A stretch of 64,000 bases of DNA. Source: Prostheceraeus crozeri (taxonomy: Eukaryota > Platyhelminthes > Polycladida > Euryleptidae). The stretch lies in the NCBI GenBank assembly GCA_907163375.1, contig CAJQUW010006400.1, forward strand, positions 36,399 through 100,398, read 5' to 3'. The translations under genes were made by a program, and so were the position numbers. The notes below the pieces were generated by a model, which ran no database searches, was not told where the DNA came from, and was given only the letters and a program-made list of their open reading frames with translations. Below, one piece after another: positions 1 through 8,764 of the stretch (its first letter is position 1; each line of letters opens with the position of its first letter).

Positions 1-115
1 ATCGAACAATTGTTCTCTGACTAGGCTTCGCCTCGAGGGGCTTTGCCCCGACTGAAAGTCAATAGAAGATTTGTTCACTGACTAGGCTTCGCCTCGAGGG
101 GCTATAATCACAGAG
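1..115. repeat. Duplicated hairpin-rich intergenic segment
   Basis: Two direct copies of a 26-base unit, each starting TTGTTC and including CTGACTAGGCTTCGCCTCG, lie just beyond the polymerase stop codon. They contain tiny stem-loops: AGGC-TTC-GCCT, and GGGGC-TTT-GCCCC in the first copy. Related mini-hairpins recur after other genes of this element (6,622-6,720; 7,250-7,275; 8,638-8,745). Their position beyond stop codons suggests 3-prime-end processing, termination or insulation, but this is inference. Confidence 0.6.
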
Positions 116-3100
116 TTATAATTCCTCTTCCCAGTCTTCACTATCATTGTATTCAATTATATTACATTCTTTTTTTATTCGTTGAAATATTTCGTCTTGT
201 ACATCTTCTCCGCTATAGGGGAGCATAATACCATTTGCATTAGGCGCTTGACGTTTAAGAATATTTATTTTACCAGTGAATCTTTTTTCTTCAGTGTTAT
301 TATTTTTATCAGGAATACTAATACCAGTTTCTAAAGATCTTTTCCATGGTTTATTAACAATTGTTGTCAATGTTTCCCCATGGTATAATTGAATGAAATC
401 TTCTACTTTTACTTTAGTTTTTGTATAACCCTTAAATGTTTTCTTTTCACTAAGTCTCCCTTGGTCATCTACAGTAATGCAGTATTTTATTTTGGGGGCG
501 ATGAACAATCCATATATAATTCCCCCATTGCCATAATCATTTTTCCCTTGACACAATTCCCCGCCAACATATTCAGCCGCATCTAATTTATTGAAGAGCT
601 CATTAGAAATGTATATACTATCGGTATCTGTGTAATGTATGTGTTTTTCTTTAAAACCATTAATTTCTAAAATAAAGTTGTTCATGATTCGTCTAGAGTG
701 AGCAAGAATAAAAGAACCTAAATGTGATGGCATGAATGATGTCGCAGCGTAGCTGCTCAGACCGTTGGTCGTCTTTTCAGTGTCTATAATATTAGCTTTA
801 AGAAATTCATCGTCTGCCATTTCTACTTTCACTAAGAATTGTTCATCATTTACTTTTTCAAAATCTTTTACTTCTTGAGTGAAATTTTTTCTCAATGTAT
901 TCTCATTCCATAAATGATATTTAGTGGTTATGTCTTTTTGTACGGTTTTTCCATATAGTGAATTCATTAATAATTTAATTAACTCATCGCCTACAGTGTT
1001 TCCTTCTATTTTATATTTTTTTCTTAAATTGAAGAGCTTTTCAATGTATTTGCGAAATGGTGAAATGTGATAATTTTCTTCATAAATTATACCATCTGTA
1101 ATAGATAATATTTTCCCGCCACATCTAACAATTTCCTGTATGTCTACAGAAGTTAATACATCATAACACATTCCATTCCTAAACCTTATTATTTCTTGAT
1201 TGCAATTGTTTTCATTCTTTACCTTATCTTTCGCAGGAACTGGTTGAAAAAACATCTCATCAGGATAATGAAACACAACTGTGAATATTCCAGTTTTAGG
1301 ACGAAATGATTGAGTGTTAAATTGATATAATACTGCTTGTTCTTCTTCTTGTCTAAATTTTCTAGCAGATTCAGCTTTAGGGTATTCTGAATGTTCGTCA
1401 TACATAGCTGATGGATATAAAGATGTTGCATCAAAAGCCATTAAGAATTCATTTTGTTGTCCGAGTAGTTTATGTTTAATTTCTTTACAGAGAGCATTCT
1501 TGTCTTGCAACTGATTATACTCTTTCATTAAATCTATTAAATTATTATTATGGCCAGGAAAATATCGTTGTAATATTGGTAGCAAGATGTTACAAAATGG
1601 AGATTCGTAATGTCTTATATTTGCTGACACTCTTCCACCTTTAACAGATTTTCTAACATAGTTCCTAGTCCATAAATCAGTATGCGAATGAATATTTATG
1701 TTGTCTTCTTGTACACTCTTCATCCAACCGTTAAATGTTAAAGCGGAAGATGTTAAATTAGTAGTCATATCTTCACCAACTAATTCTTTCATAACATTAT
1801 TATACTTGTAGATACAAAATGCTAATGAAAGAACATCGTTAATTAAATACGGTTTCCACTCATGTTCTTTTTCTAGATAATTTTCATGTGTAATTTCACC
1901 AATTTCATAATTTAATTTACACATATTGGTAGGGGTTTTAAAATTCTCACACCATTTGGAAAGACTTGTTTTCACGTGTTGATAGCTACATTTCATTACA
2001 ATGGTTTGTAAAGGTTTGCTTGGTTTTATGTTACGTTTTGTAGAGTCACCTAGTTGCTTAGATCTAGAGGAACGTTGGATATACTTACTAACACTTTCAG
2101 TTGTATAAGGATTTTGTAAAGAAGCAGTGAGTATTCCTCTTGATGTTTTAAGCGGTGGTTTAGTTAATTTAAAATTAGATTTGAGTGGAAAATATGCATC
2201 GAATCCTGATGAATTATGTGCTATTAAAGTTACTTTTGAATGATTAAAAGATCCAAGGTTTTTGAAAAATTGATGTATCGGACATACGTCCTCTGGGTTT
2301 CCCCCGGTCGGCCATTCATTATGTTTCCTAATAAAGATTTTCACACAACGTTGAAGTTTGTTAAGTTCTTGCTCAGTTAAGTTATTATATTCACTTACCT
2401 GTTTCTTAAGTTCTTTAATCTCATGTTCATCCTTGCTCCTTTTTATTTTAATCATATCGCGTAATAAACGTTTGTCCACTTCTTCCAATCTTTGCTTCGG
2501 TAAGCAACACATGAATTTATTGAAATTGATAGTGCCTAAAGCATAAGGAATAGGATGAGCTGTTGCACAACGAGGATCTGGATAAGTTTCGAGATCCCAT
2601 ATATATGTTGAACCATAGTCAATTGGTTTCTTTGTTATGGTCTTATACGGAAGTGTTGTTAGATTTTCATCAGTGACAGTTTTATATATTGGTTTGAAAT
2701 TATTTTCAATTTCTCTAATAGCTTCTGCTTTATGGAATTTATTGATTAAACAATAATGACCTATTGATGAACCTTCGTGAAAATAATTGTAATAAACATG
2801 ACTATAAGGTGTTGTAATACCTCTGGGATTTAAATGACGATTAGTAGCACTATAATACTGTACACATTCTCCAAAGTATTTATTGAATTGGGAAAATTTA
2901 CAGTTTGCCATTACTCCTGTTCTAGATGTAGCTTTCTCTTTATATAAAAAGTTATTAAACCTTTCGAACATAATTTCAGTTTGTTCTTGATTGAACCCAC
3001 GTAAGGCGTTGTAACATTTTATAAAGCAGAAATCTTCAGAAGGAATGTAACAATATTGCCCGATGTATTCTTTGATTCTATATTTCATATTAATACCAGC

Positions 3101-3646
3101 GCCTCTATGTGATCTTTGCACGAGTTTCATACCAAAATCTTCGTATTTGATACTACCTGTAAAAATCCATTCACTAGCATCGGATTTCTCTTCTAGATTA
3201 AGAAACCATGTTTCAAATGAATTTTTATTATAAAACGTAGCGTAAAAGTTTTCTATTGTGCTTCCATCTTCTTTTTTTATTACACCCAATAAATTTAAAA
3301 CTTTCCCATTGCGTAACAGCTCACGTATATCATTTACTACATTAGTAAAAAGTTCATTTTCATACGTGATAACGTTCGGATTAAACAGATTCAATAGATC
3401 ATCACCAAGTCTATCATCAGAGAATATGTCGGGAATTGGTGTGGTTGATGTTTCCTTTGTTCTACGCTTCTGTTTTTTAGTATTACGTCTAATACTACGC
3501 CTAATACGTTTCTGTTTTTTACTACGTTTACGATTACGTTTACTACGTTTACGTCTACGTTCAATTTGTGCATCAAACTCCTCAATTTGTTTCTTTATTA
3601 ACTCGTCAAGCGTATGCGTTGATTTGTTACTCATTTTACAATTCAT
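116..3646 (-). CDS. Protein-primed family B DNA polymerase (Polinton pPolB)
   Basis: This is the element's own replicative polymerase, of the type that starts at a protein-linked terminus. The 1,176-aa ORF is intact. Residues about 29-66 form a strongly basic Arg/Lys tract. The 3-5 exonuclease motifs are visible: DLE at 351-353, then AHNSSGFDAYF, then the YLINDVLSLA-type third motif. The polymerase motifs are FDATSLYPS near 737 (motif A), NSLYGKT near 892 (motif B) and YTDTDS near 1004 (motif C), all with the expected acidic residues. The start follows the A-rich leader shared by this element's genes. The polymerase in the B block at 29-32.6 kb has a very different N-terminal half, so the two are separate lineages. 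Confidence 0.95.
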   Translation of the reverse strand: MNCKMSNKSTHTLDELIKKQIEEFDAQIERRRKRSKRNRKRSKKQKRIRRSIRRNTKKQKRRTKETSTTPIPDIFSDDRLGDDLLNLFNPNVITYENELFTNVVNDIRELLRNGKVLNLLGVIKKEDGSTIENFYATFYNKNSFETWFLNLEEKSDASEWIFTGSIKYEDFGMKLVQRSHRGAGINMKYRIKEYIGQYCYIPSEDFCFIKCYNALRGFNQEQTEIMFERFNNFLYKEKATSRTGVMANCKFSQFNKYFGECVQYYSATNRHLNPRGITTPYSHVYYNYFHEGSSIGHYCLINKFHKAEAIREIENNFKPIYKTVTDENLTTLPYKTITKKPIDYGSTYIWDLETYPDPRCATAHPIPYALGTINFNKFMCCLPKQRLEEVDKRLLRDMIKIKRSKDEHEIKELKKQVSEYNNLTEQELNKLQRCVKIFIRKHNEWPTGGNPEDVCPIHQFFKNLGSFNHSKVTLIAHNSSGFDAYFPLKSNFKLTKPPLKTSRGILTASLQNPYTTESVSKYIQRSSRSKQLGDSTKRNIKPSKPLQTIVMKCSYQHVKTSLSKWCENFKTPTNMCKLNYEIGEITHENYLEKEHEWKPYLINDVLSLAFCIYKYNNVMKELVGEDMTTNLTSSALTFNGWMKSVQEDNINIHSHTDLWTRNYVRKSVKGGRVSANIRHYESPFCNILLPILQRYFPGHNNNLIDLMKEYNQLQDKNALCKEIKHKLLGQQNEFLMAFDATSLYPSAMYDEHSEYPKAESARKFRQEEEQAVLYQFNTQSFRPKTGIFTVVFHYPDEMFFQPVPAKDKVKNENNCNQEIIRFRNGMCYDVLTSVDIQEIVRCGGKILSITDGIIYEENYHISPFRKYIEKLFNLRKKYKIEGNTVGDELIKLLMNSLYGKTVQKDITTKYHLWNENTLRKNFTQEVKDFEKVNDEQFLVKVEMADDEFLKANIIDTEKTTNGLSSYAATSFMPSHLGSFILAHSRRIMNNFILEINGFKEKHIHYTDTDSIYISNELFNKLDAAEYVGGELCQGKNDYGNGGIIYGLFIAPKIKYCITVDDQGRLSEKKTFKGYTKTKVKVEDFIQLYHGETLTTIVNKPWKRSLETGISIPDKNNNTEEKRFTGKINILKRQAPNANGIMLPYSGEDVQDEIFQRIKKECNIIEYNDSEDWEEEL

Positions 3647-3675
3647 ATTTTTAAAAGAAAAAATTATGTTTTTAA

Positions 3676-3975
3676 TTACATATACACAGGAATATTTAGT
3701 TGATGTAATGTTTCCAAATCGTAAACTGTTAATCGCTCTTTATTAACCAACCACCATAAATTATTATACGCTAAGAATACTCTGAAACTTCGTAGACACA
3801 GTGGAAAGTCTTTTGTTTTAGCGTAACTTCTTATACCATGTTTTATTTTATAATCTTGCACGAATTGCATATATTTTCGATGATATTGGCTTTTAACTGA
3901 TTGTTTTGAATTTACAGGGTTTGTAGGATGACGATAATCTTTTAAAACTGGCACGTGTTCTATTTTATACTCCAT
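3676..3975 (-). CDS. Conserved 99-aa Polinton protein of unknown function
   Basis: I do not recognise a family. The protein is basic and Tyr/Trp-rich, with a well-kept core (CLRSFRVFLAYNNLWWLVNK). A homologue at 28,624-28,929 is clearly similar over the whole length, so it is a real gene. Here it sits 29 bases upstream of the polymerase start and 21 bases downstream of the ATPase stop, on the same strand. In the second element the homologue lies between the same two neighbours but points the other way. The strict position between ATPase and polymerase suggests a replication or packaging accessory, which is inference only. Confidence 0.8.
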   Translation of the reverse strand: MEYKIEHVPVLKDYRHPTNPVNSKQSVKSQYHRKYMQFVQDYKIKHGIRSYAKTKDFPLCLRSFRVFLAYNNLWWLVNKERLTVYDLETLHQLNIPVYM

Positions 3976-3996
3976 ATTTTAAAAAGAAAAAAAAAT

Positions 3997-5211
3997 TTAC
4001 ATATTATTAAACTCATTTAATATTGGTTTTATGTCACTCAATGTACTTTTAGCATCAGTGACTAGAGGTTTCACATTTTTTAGTACGTCACGAAAATCAT
4101 TAATGCCTGTTCTAATAACGGCTAGGGCATCTCTATTCTCTAATCGTTCGGGGGTTTTAATTTTTAACACATTATTCAGATAATGATCGAAATAGAAATA
4201 AAATGTTTCGGGTATGATTGTTAGTGGTTCAAGTGATTCGTTTTCTAGAAAAATTGTTATTTCTTCTATATTATGTGGCGACAAGTTCTTAGCACTTGCG
4301 TAGAGACTAATGTCAAAATCTGTTGCATTACTATAAAAATCATGCTCAGTATCCAATAGTATATTTAGATCGCTATCATACACTTGCATTTGATTCAAAA
4401 TAGTATCAACCCGTATTATACCGTACTTAACATGTACATATTTAGCTAAGGGTAAAGTTAGTTTATAATTTTTCTTGATATCCTCAAAGAATGCTACATT
4501 ATTTTGAGTAGTTGTATAAAAGGTTTCCACATTTTCTCTAATCTTATTATCCACGTCACAGGCTTTATGAGCTAATACTACAATTTGTATATGATGGTGA
4601 CGACCTTTTGTAAATATTTCTGATATGTTCTTTTGCTTCACTAAACTAGCTACATCATCTAACACTAGTAAAGACTTTTGCTCGTATGTCCCAGCAAAAG
4701 TACTCATATCTTCTAACACACATAAATCTTTTTCACCGTAAACATTTGAATATCCTTGCCATTCATCTCTCTGTAGACAAAACACATGTACATTAGCTTC
4801 ATTAGGATAATGTTGATTTATATACTTTCTAAGAAACGTAGTCTTTCCACTTGCTGTTTTGCCATATATTATAAAATGTAAGTTCTCTTGTGCAGCACGT
4901 CCTTTAGGTTTCTCGTCGTCATGACTAACTGGTCTCCAACCTTTAAAGGTTTTGGTTTGACTTTTATAAAATGCAACCTTCGTTTGTTCTGCTGTTTGTA
5001 AGAACCCTAACCAATTTATAAAACAATAAATAAGATAAATAAGAACACATATAACAATAATTTTCAAACAATGAAATTTCAGAAACCCAAAGAGTCTTCC
5101 TAGATCTGAATTTTCTGAAAATAAAGATTGCGAATCATTATTTTGTTCACGTTGTTTGATGATCGTGGGAGGCCGATTGGGAATTTCGGAATACAATTTT
5201 TCATAATTCAT
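3997..5211 (-). CDS. Membrane-anchored A32/FtsK-like packaging ATPase
   Basis: The 404-aa protein is a P-loop NTPase with Walker A GKTASGKT at 117-124 and Walker B LLVLDD at 181-186. A downstream QIVVLAHK stretch fits the sensor region of HerA/FtsK-type genome-packaging ATPases. In Polintons this protein is thought to drive DNA into the capsid. An unusual feature is a strongly hydrophobic segment at about 46-70, upstream of the ATPase domain, that looks like one transmembrane helix. The homologue at 27.4 kb keeps it. The C-terminal third carries a conserved FYFYFDHYLN motif of unknown role. The ATG follows an A-rich leader. Confidence 0.9.
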   Translation of the reverse strand: MNYEKLYSEIPNRPPTIIKQREQNNDSQSLFSENSDLGRLFGFLKFHCLKIIVICVLIYLIYCFINWLGFLQTAEQTKVAFYKSQTKTFKGWRPVSHDDEKPKGRAAQENLHFIIYGKTASGKTTFLRKYINQHYPNEANVHVFCLQRDEWQGYSNVYGEKDLCVLEDMSTFAGTYEQKSLLVLDDVASLVKQKNISEIFTKGRHHHIQIVVLAHKACDVDNKIRENVETFYTTTQNNVAFFEDIKKNYKLTLPLAKYVHVKYGIIRVDTILNQMQVYDSDLNILLDTEHDFYSNATDFDISLYASAKNLSPHNIEEITIFLENESLEPLTIIPETFYFYFDHYLNNVLKIKTPERLENRDALAVIRTGINDFRDVLKNVKPLVTDAKSTLSDIKPILNEFNNM

Positions 5212-5244
5212 TTTTTAATTTTTTATATGAAAATTTGTCTAAAA

Positions 5245-5430
5245 CTCTCTCAACTAGTCCGACACTCAGTTGAGCAACTGTAATAGTCCGGTGCTCACTT
5301 GAGTGTTTTGCCTCTGTAGGACTTCCGGACTACTACGGACTATTGAGTCCGGGGCTCAAATGAAGGCAAACACTCAAGTGAGCACCGGACTATTACGGAA
5401 GCTCAGGTGAGTGTCGGTCTACTACGGATA
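5245..5430. repeat. Long imperfect inverted repeat between zinc-finger and ATPase genes
   Basis: The two halves are reverse complements with few mismatches. The left arm runs GTCCGACACTCAGTTGAGC ... TAGTCCGGTGCTCACTTGAG, and the right arm CTCAAGTGAGCACCGGACTA ... GTGAGTGTCGGTC. The arms are roughly 80-90 bases, with a short centre rich in CGGACTA/TAGTCCG. It fills the gap between the 3-prime end of the zinc-finger gene and the start of the ATPase, both read leftward. It could form a cruciform or RNA hairpin. An origin, a terminator or a nested small inverted-repeat element are all possible. Confidence 0.8.
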
Positions 5431-5439
5431 AAAAATTAA

Positions 5440-5811
5440 TTAAATCATGCAAATTGCTGCATGTCGTGAGAAGTTTCTCTCCAACAGAACTTTATTGCAC
5501 TTGTTACATCTCACTTGTGTTTTTAAACATTCTTTACATCGGTATTTACTATCATAAAATTCTGTTTTGAGCTTAACTATTTGACAATTAGTGCATTTTC
5601 GTGTACTAATAGCACATGAATTAGAATGATTAAAGAAACCTTGACTAGTAAAAAATTTATTACAATTCAAACATTGTCTATCTTTTACTTTTGGTTGTGA
5701 TGGTGATTGACATGTTTTTTGGTGACGCATAAAGTTCTTAGATGTTACACTTTTTCCACAATCACTACATGTTCTCATATGTTTATTTAATGATGAATTG
5801 TTGGATAACAT
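5440..5811 (-). CDS. Multi-zinc-finger protein of the Polinton
   Basis: The 123-aa protein has four zinc-binding modules. Three are C-x2-C-x12-H-x4-C type (CSDCGKS...HQKTC, CLNCNKF...HSNSC, CNKCNKV...HAAIC). The fourth is a CTNC ... CKEC module. It most likely binds DNA or RNA, perhaps as a regulator or nucleoprotein. A homologue with the same layout is at 26,317-26,736. It is divergent from the fibre-like gene, and the two start codons are separated by only 18 bases. Confidence 0.85.
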   Translation of the reverse strand: MLSNNSSLNKHMRTCSDCGKSVTSKNFMRHQKTCQSPSQPKVKDRQCLNCNKFFTSQGFFNHSNSCAISTRKCTNCQIVKLKTEFYDSKYRCKECLKTQVRCNKCNKVLLERNFSRHAAICMI

Positions 5812-5829
5812 ATTTTTAAATAAAAAAAA
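5812..5829. promoter_or_regulatory. 18-bp A/T-only divergent start region
   Basis: Only 18 bases, all A or T (ATTTTTAAATAAAAAAAA), separate the ATG of the leftward zinc-finger gene from the ATG of the rightward fibre-like gene. Each ATG thus follows a TTTAAAAAT or TAAATAAAAA leader like those in front of the other genes here. In the second element the corresponding gap has expanded to about 220 bases by AT microsatellite growth. A shared bidirectional promoter is inferred. Confidence 0.55.
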
Positions 5830-6621
5830 ATGATGTTAACAAATGTTGGCGGGTGTGCTTACACACCGAATAATCAAGAATCAGAAATAGAACTAGACAA
5901 CTATATCATGAAAACTGGAGACATTCTAACAGGTCCGTTACATCTTTCTATTCTTCCACAACAAAGTACTGAGTTAGCAAATAAAGAATATGTTGATAAA
6001 CAGTTCGATAGAATTGTGTCACTGCTGTCTCCTCTAATGAAAGAAACCAAGCTTCTAAAGCAGAATGATGAAAGACTGCAAGAAAAGCTAACAGACCTAA
6101 GTAGCAAACATGGAAATATAGAAGCAGATATAGTGAAACTTCATAAAAAAATAACAGAACATTCAAAACTTGTGATCCTGTTATCACTAAATTTAAAGTC
6201 TGCCATCGCAAAGAATACAAATCAAAATAAACAACTGAAAGAAGAGTTAGAAAAAGTAAGCGAAAAGAATCGAAAATTATTACAACACTTACAACAGCTG
6301 CAATCCACATTCCAAAAAAGTGTTGATGAATTAAGTAGCCGCATCACTCAACAAGTAAAGCAAATGAACAGAATGATAAATGAAGTTAAAGGACTTAAAC
6401 AAAAGATTAGTGACTTGAAGACCCTTAAAACGAATTTCGATAATATTAAAGTTCAATTGGCCGCTCTTAAAACAGAAGTAAAGAAAAGTGAGAAAAAAAT
6501 AGAAGTAAATGAAAAAGAAATTAAAGTACATCACACGCTGCTTGACGCAATAGATAAAGTGCAACAGGCAATTAATAAAGTTACCGCGAAGTTGTTGTCC
6601 ATTCACAAACGTAAATCTTAA
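5830..6621 (+). CDS. Fibre-like trimeric coiled-coil protein
   Basis: The 263-aa protein starts with a short head. A segment at about 24-58 (IMKTGDILTGPLHLS, then ELANKEYVDKQ) matches the MxGxLxM...ANKxYVD pattern common in tail-fibre and spike shafts of viruses. From about 60 to the end it is almost continuous heptad-rich helix with Lys, Glu and Leu/Ile. A virion fibre or spike is the most likely role, from motif and layout only. A decayed homologue is at 24,794-25,661. The protein lacks an obvious globular knob, so receptor-binding is not shown. Confidence 0.65.
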   Translation: MMLTNVGGCAYTPNNQESEIELDNYIMKTGDILTGPLHLSILPQQSTELANKEYVDKQFDRIVSLLSPLMKETKLLKQNDERLQEKLTDLSSKHGNIEADIVKLHKKITEHSKLVILLSLNLKSAIAKNTNQNKQLKEELEKVSEKNRKLLQHLQQLQSTFQKSVDELSSRITQQVKQMNRMINEVKGLKQKISDLKTLKTNFDNIKVQLAALKTEVKKSEKKIEVNEKEIKVHHTLLDAIDKVQQAINKVTAKLLSIHKRKS

Positions 6622-6726
6622 TCGAACTTTGTTCAGAGGCTTTAGCCGATCAGACCAAAGGTCCTCAGGTTACTAACCTATAGAATTTAGCCGATCGGCC
6701 CAAAAGTCAAATTTAAGCTTAAAAAA
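6622..6726. repeat. Hairpin-bearing gene-end segment
   Basis: The segment carries TTGTTCAGAGGCTTTAGCCGATC and the palindrome GCCGATCGGC, related to the hairpins at 1-115, 7,250-7,275 and 8,638-8,745. It ends in the leader AAGCTTAAAAAA before the next start codon. Confidence 0.5.
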
Positions 6727-7245
6727 ATGCCTATAATTTATAAACACAATCTTAAGCATTTTGCTTCAAATAATAAAATTGCTCATGAACCACGTATGAA
6801 TCCTGTGTACCATTATGATAGTGTAGAAACTGTTGGAACAAAGTTCCTAGGCACTGCAGGTGGCGTCCAAACAGAAGGAGCTGGCATCTTTTCTGGTATC
6901 GGAAGTATCGTTAACTTGATTAAAAATAATAAAGATTTGATTTCATCTGCTGCTAAAGGAGCAGCTGCTATAGGTAGTACAGCTAGTGCAATATCGAATG
7001 CTGTTAAGTCACAAAACGAATTAAAGCAACTAGAAGCTATTCGCAAACTTAGGAATGACGCAAAAGAAATGCAAAAAGACAAAAAGCTCTCAGAGGAAAC
7101 AAAAAACAAAATTGCTAAATTAGCGAAGATGGAAAGTAAACATGCTGAAAAAACAATTGAAGAAATGAGAGGAAATGGTGTAAACAGCGGAGCCGGGATG
7201 CAGTCCCTAACCACTAACGTGGGAAATGGATTAGCAAAATTCTAG
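6727..7245 (+). CDS. Small capsid-associated protein (pVI/core-like candidate)
   Basis: The 172-aa protein has a Gly/Ala-rich central part (GAGIFSGIGS, then AAKGAAAIGSTASAIS) that could be a membrane-active amphipathic region. A Lys/Glu-rich helical stretch and a Gly-rich tail follow. Position just before the capsid gene and the presence of an adenain-like protease suggest a small virion protein, possibly processed, comparable in role to adenovirus pVI. I cannot prove homology. A decayed homologue is at 24,265-24,734. Confidence 0.5.
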   Translation: MPIIYKHNLKHFASNNKIAHEPRMNPVYHYDSVETVGTKFLGTAGGVQTEGAGIFSGIGSIVNLIKNNKDLISSAAKGAAAIGSTASAISNAVKSQNELKQLEAIRKLRNDAKEMQKDKKLSEETKNKIAKLAKMESKHAEKTIEEMRGNGVNSGAGMQSLTTNVGNGLAKF

Positions 7246-7307
7246 TAGAACCTTGTTCAGAGGCTTTAGCCGAGTATCAAACTGATTTTTTCTAATAAAA
7301 AAATATA

Positions 7308-8642
7308 ATGTCAACTCTGATTGAAAGCAAATTTAGATTAGATGATCCCCCGTTCATTACTTACAATCAAAAAAAGAATGACTATATAAGAATTGCTATG
7401 AACCCCGGTTCTTCAGGTAGAGTGAATACAGGAGGCGATTTAATTTTTGAAGTTGACAATCAACAAAGTTATTTATATTTACCCGATTCATTTTTACACT
7501 GTGAATATTCTCTTTATTCTGATGCTGATTTTACAACACCATTACCGGCTACGGATAATATTACATTAGAAAACAATTTCTTCCCAAGATTATTCACACA
7601 AATGCGTTTAGATGTTGCAACACAAAATATAGAAACCATAAGTGATTCACCTGGCATTATTGATTCAATGCTTCGATTTGTTACAATAGGTGAAAATATT
7701 AAAATGCATGAAATCGAAGGATGGTTTCCAGATAATAATGATGGTTTAATTATAGATGATTTAACTCACGCTGGAACAGATGCAGCAGGAATTGCGAAAG
7801 ATGTAGAAAATATTGCAAAATATTTAAATAAAACAAATAATGATGCATATAAAGAAAGACGTGAATTTAACAAGAAAAGTAAACAAACTGTTGATTGGTC
7901 ATTGTCTCCATTATTCGGGTATTTAGATTACAATAAAATATCATGTCACTTGAAATTCAAACTCATAGTTCATCGCACTGTAAATAATGAATCAATATTT
8001 TATGGAAAGGCTGGGAAGAAAGCATACCTAAAAATTGATAGACTTGAATGGTGGATTAAGCACATTACTCCTAGTTTAGAGGTTGAAACAACTATTACGA
8101 AACGATTAAATACGGGCAAACCAATTCCAGTAAGTTTTATGAAGCGTACCGCGAGCTCTGTCACGTTTACTGAACAAAGATTTAACTGGCATTTCACAAG
8201 GACATCAAATACTCCAAGATATTTTTTGCTCACTTTTCAAAAGAATGAAACGCCTAGTTTTGATAAGAACAATAATCTTTTCCATATTAATTCAATTCGA
8301 AGTTTACAAATTTCATTAAATCAAACACGTTATCCTATTGATCCATTGAGATTTGATAAAGCAAATAATCAATTCATGGAAGGATATGACGCTTATAGAA
8401 ATTTGTGCCGAGAATTTGGAGTTGAAGCACAATTAAATCCTGTAGATTGGAAGAATTTATATCCTGTTTTCTGTTTTGATTTAAGTGCACAATCTGAAGA
8501 TATTATCAAGACCGGTTGTGATGTGACAATTAATATTGAAAAGGCAAATTCCACAACATCATTGATGGCTTATGGTTTATTGCTAGAAGACGCCGAATAT
8601 TCTATTGAAATTATTAATGGAAAGATGGTTAGGATCGGCTAA
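7308..8642 (+). CDS. Major capsid protein candidate (double jelly-roll type)
   Basis: The 444-aa protein is beta-rich and has no catalytic motif. It lies between the small virion protein candidate and the hydrophobic core protein, where adintovirus-like elements carry the hexon-type major capsid protein. Conserved blocks shared with the copy at 22.9-24.2 kb include FRLDDPPF near the N-terminus, FFPRLFTQMRLDVATQNIET, and FCFDLSAQSEDIIKTGCDVT near the C-terminus. The double jelly-roll fold is inferred from gene order and size, and structure prediction would settle it. The start follows AATAAAAAAATATA. Confidence 0.7.
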   Translation: MSTLIESKFRLDDPPFITYNQKKNDYIRIAMNPGSSGRVNTGGDLIFEVDNQQSYLYLPDSFLHCEYSLYSDADFTTPLPATDNITLENNFFPRLFTQMRLDVATQNIETISDSPGIIDSMLRFVTIGENIKMHEIEGWFPDNNDGLIIDDLTHAGTDAAGIAKDVENIAKYLNKTNNDAYKERREFNKKSKQTVDWSLSPLFGYLDYNKISCHLKFKLIVHRTVNNESIFYGKAGKKAYLKIDRLEWWIKHITPSLEVETTITKRLNTGKPIPVSFMKRTASSVTFTEQRFNWHFTRTSNTPRYFLLTFQKNETPSFDKNNNLFHINSIRSLQISLNQTRYPIDPLRFDKANNQFMEGYDAYRNLCREFGVEAQLNPVDWKNLYPVFCFDLSAQSEDIIKTGCDVTINIEKANSTTSLMAYGLLLEDAEYSIEIINGKMVRIG

Positions 8643-8745
8643 AGCCAGAGGAGCTTCGCTCCGATTGGTTAGAAAAACCCAAGACTTCGTCGATAGGCTA
8701 AAGCCAGAGGAGCTTCGCTCCGATCGGTTAGTAAAACCAAAGACT
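8638..8745. repeat. Tandem hairpin repeat after capsid gene
   Basis: Two copies of about 55 bases, each with GGCT-AA-AGCC and GGAGC-TTC-GCTCC stem-loops followed by CCGATTGGTTAG or CCGATCGGTTAG. It begins at the capsid stop codon and ends before the A-rich leader of the next gene. Confidence 0.7.
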
Positions 8746-8764
8746 ATAAATTTTTTATTAAAAA

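Noticed and set aside
3258-3746. 162-aa rightward Leu/Arg-rich ORF
   Set aside because: Antisense of the basic N-terminus of the polymerase. The Leu/Arg pattern comes from the Arg/Lys codon repeats.
5901-6606. Leftward hydrophobic ORFs under the fibre-like gene
   Set aside because: They are antisense shadows of a Lys/Glu-rich coiled coil, which reads as Phe/Leu-rich on the other strand.
6813-7214. 133-aa leftward membrane-like ORF
   Set aside because: Antisense shadow of the small capsid-associated gene, with no leader or homologue in the second element.
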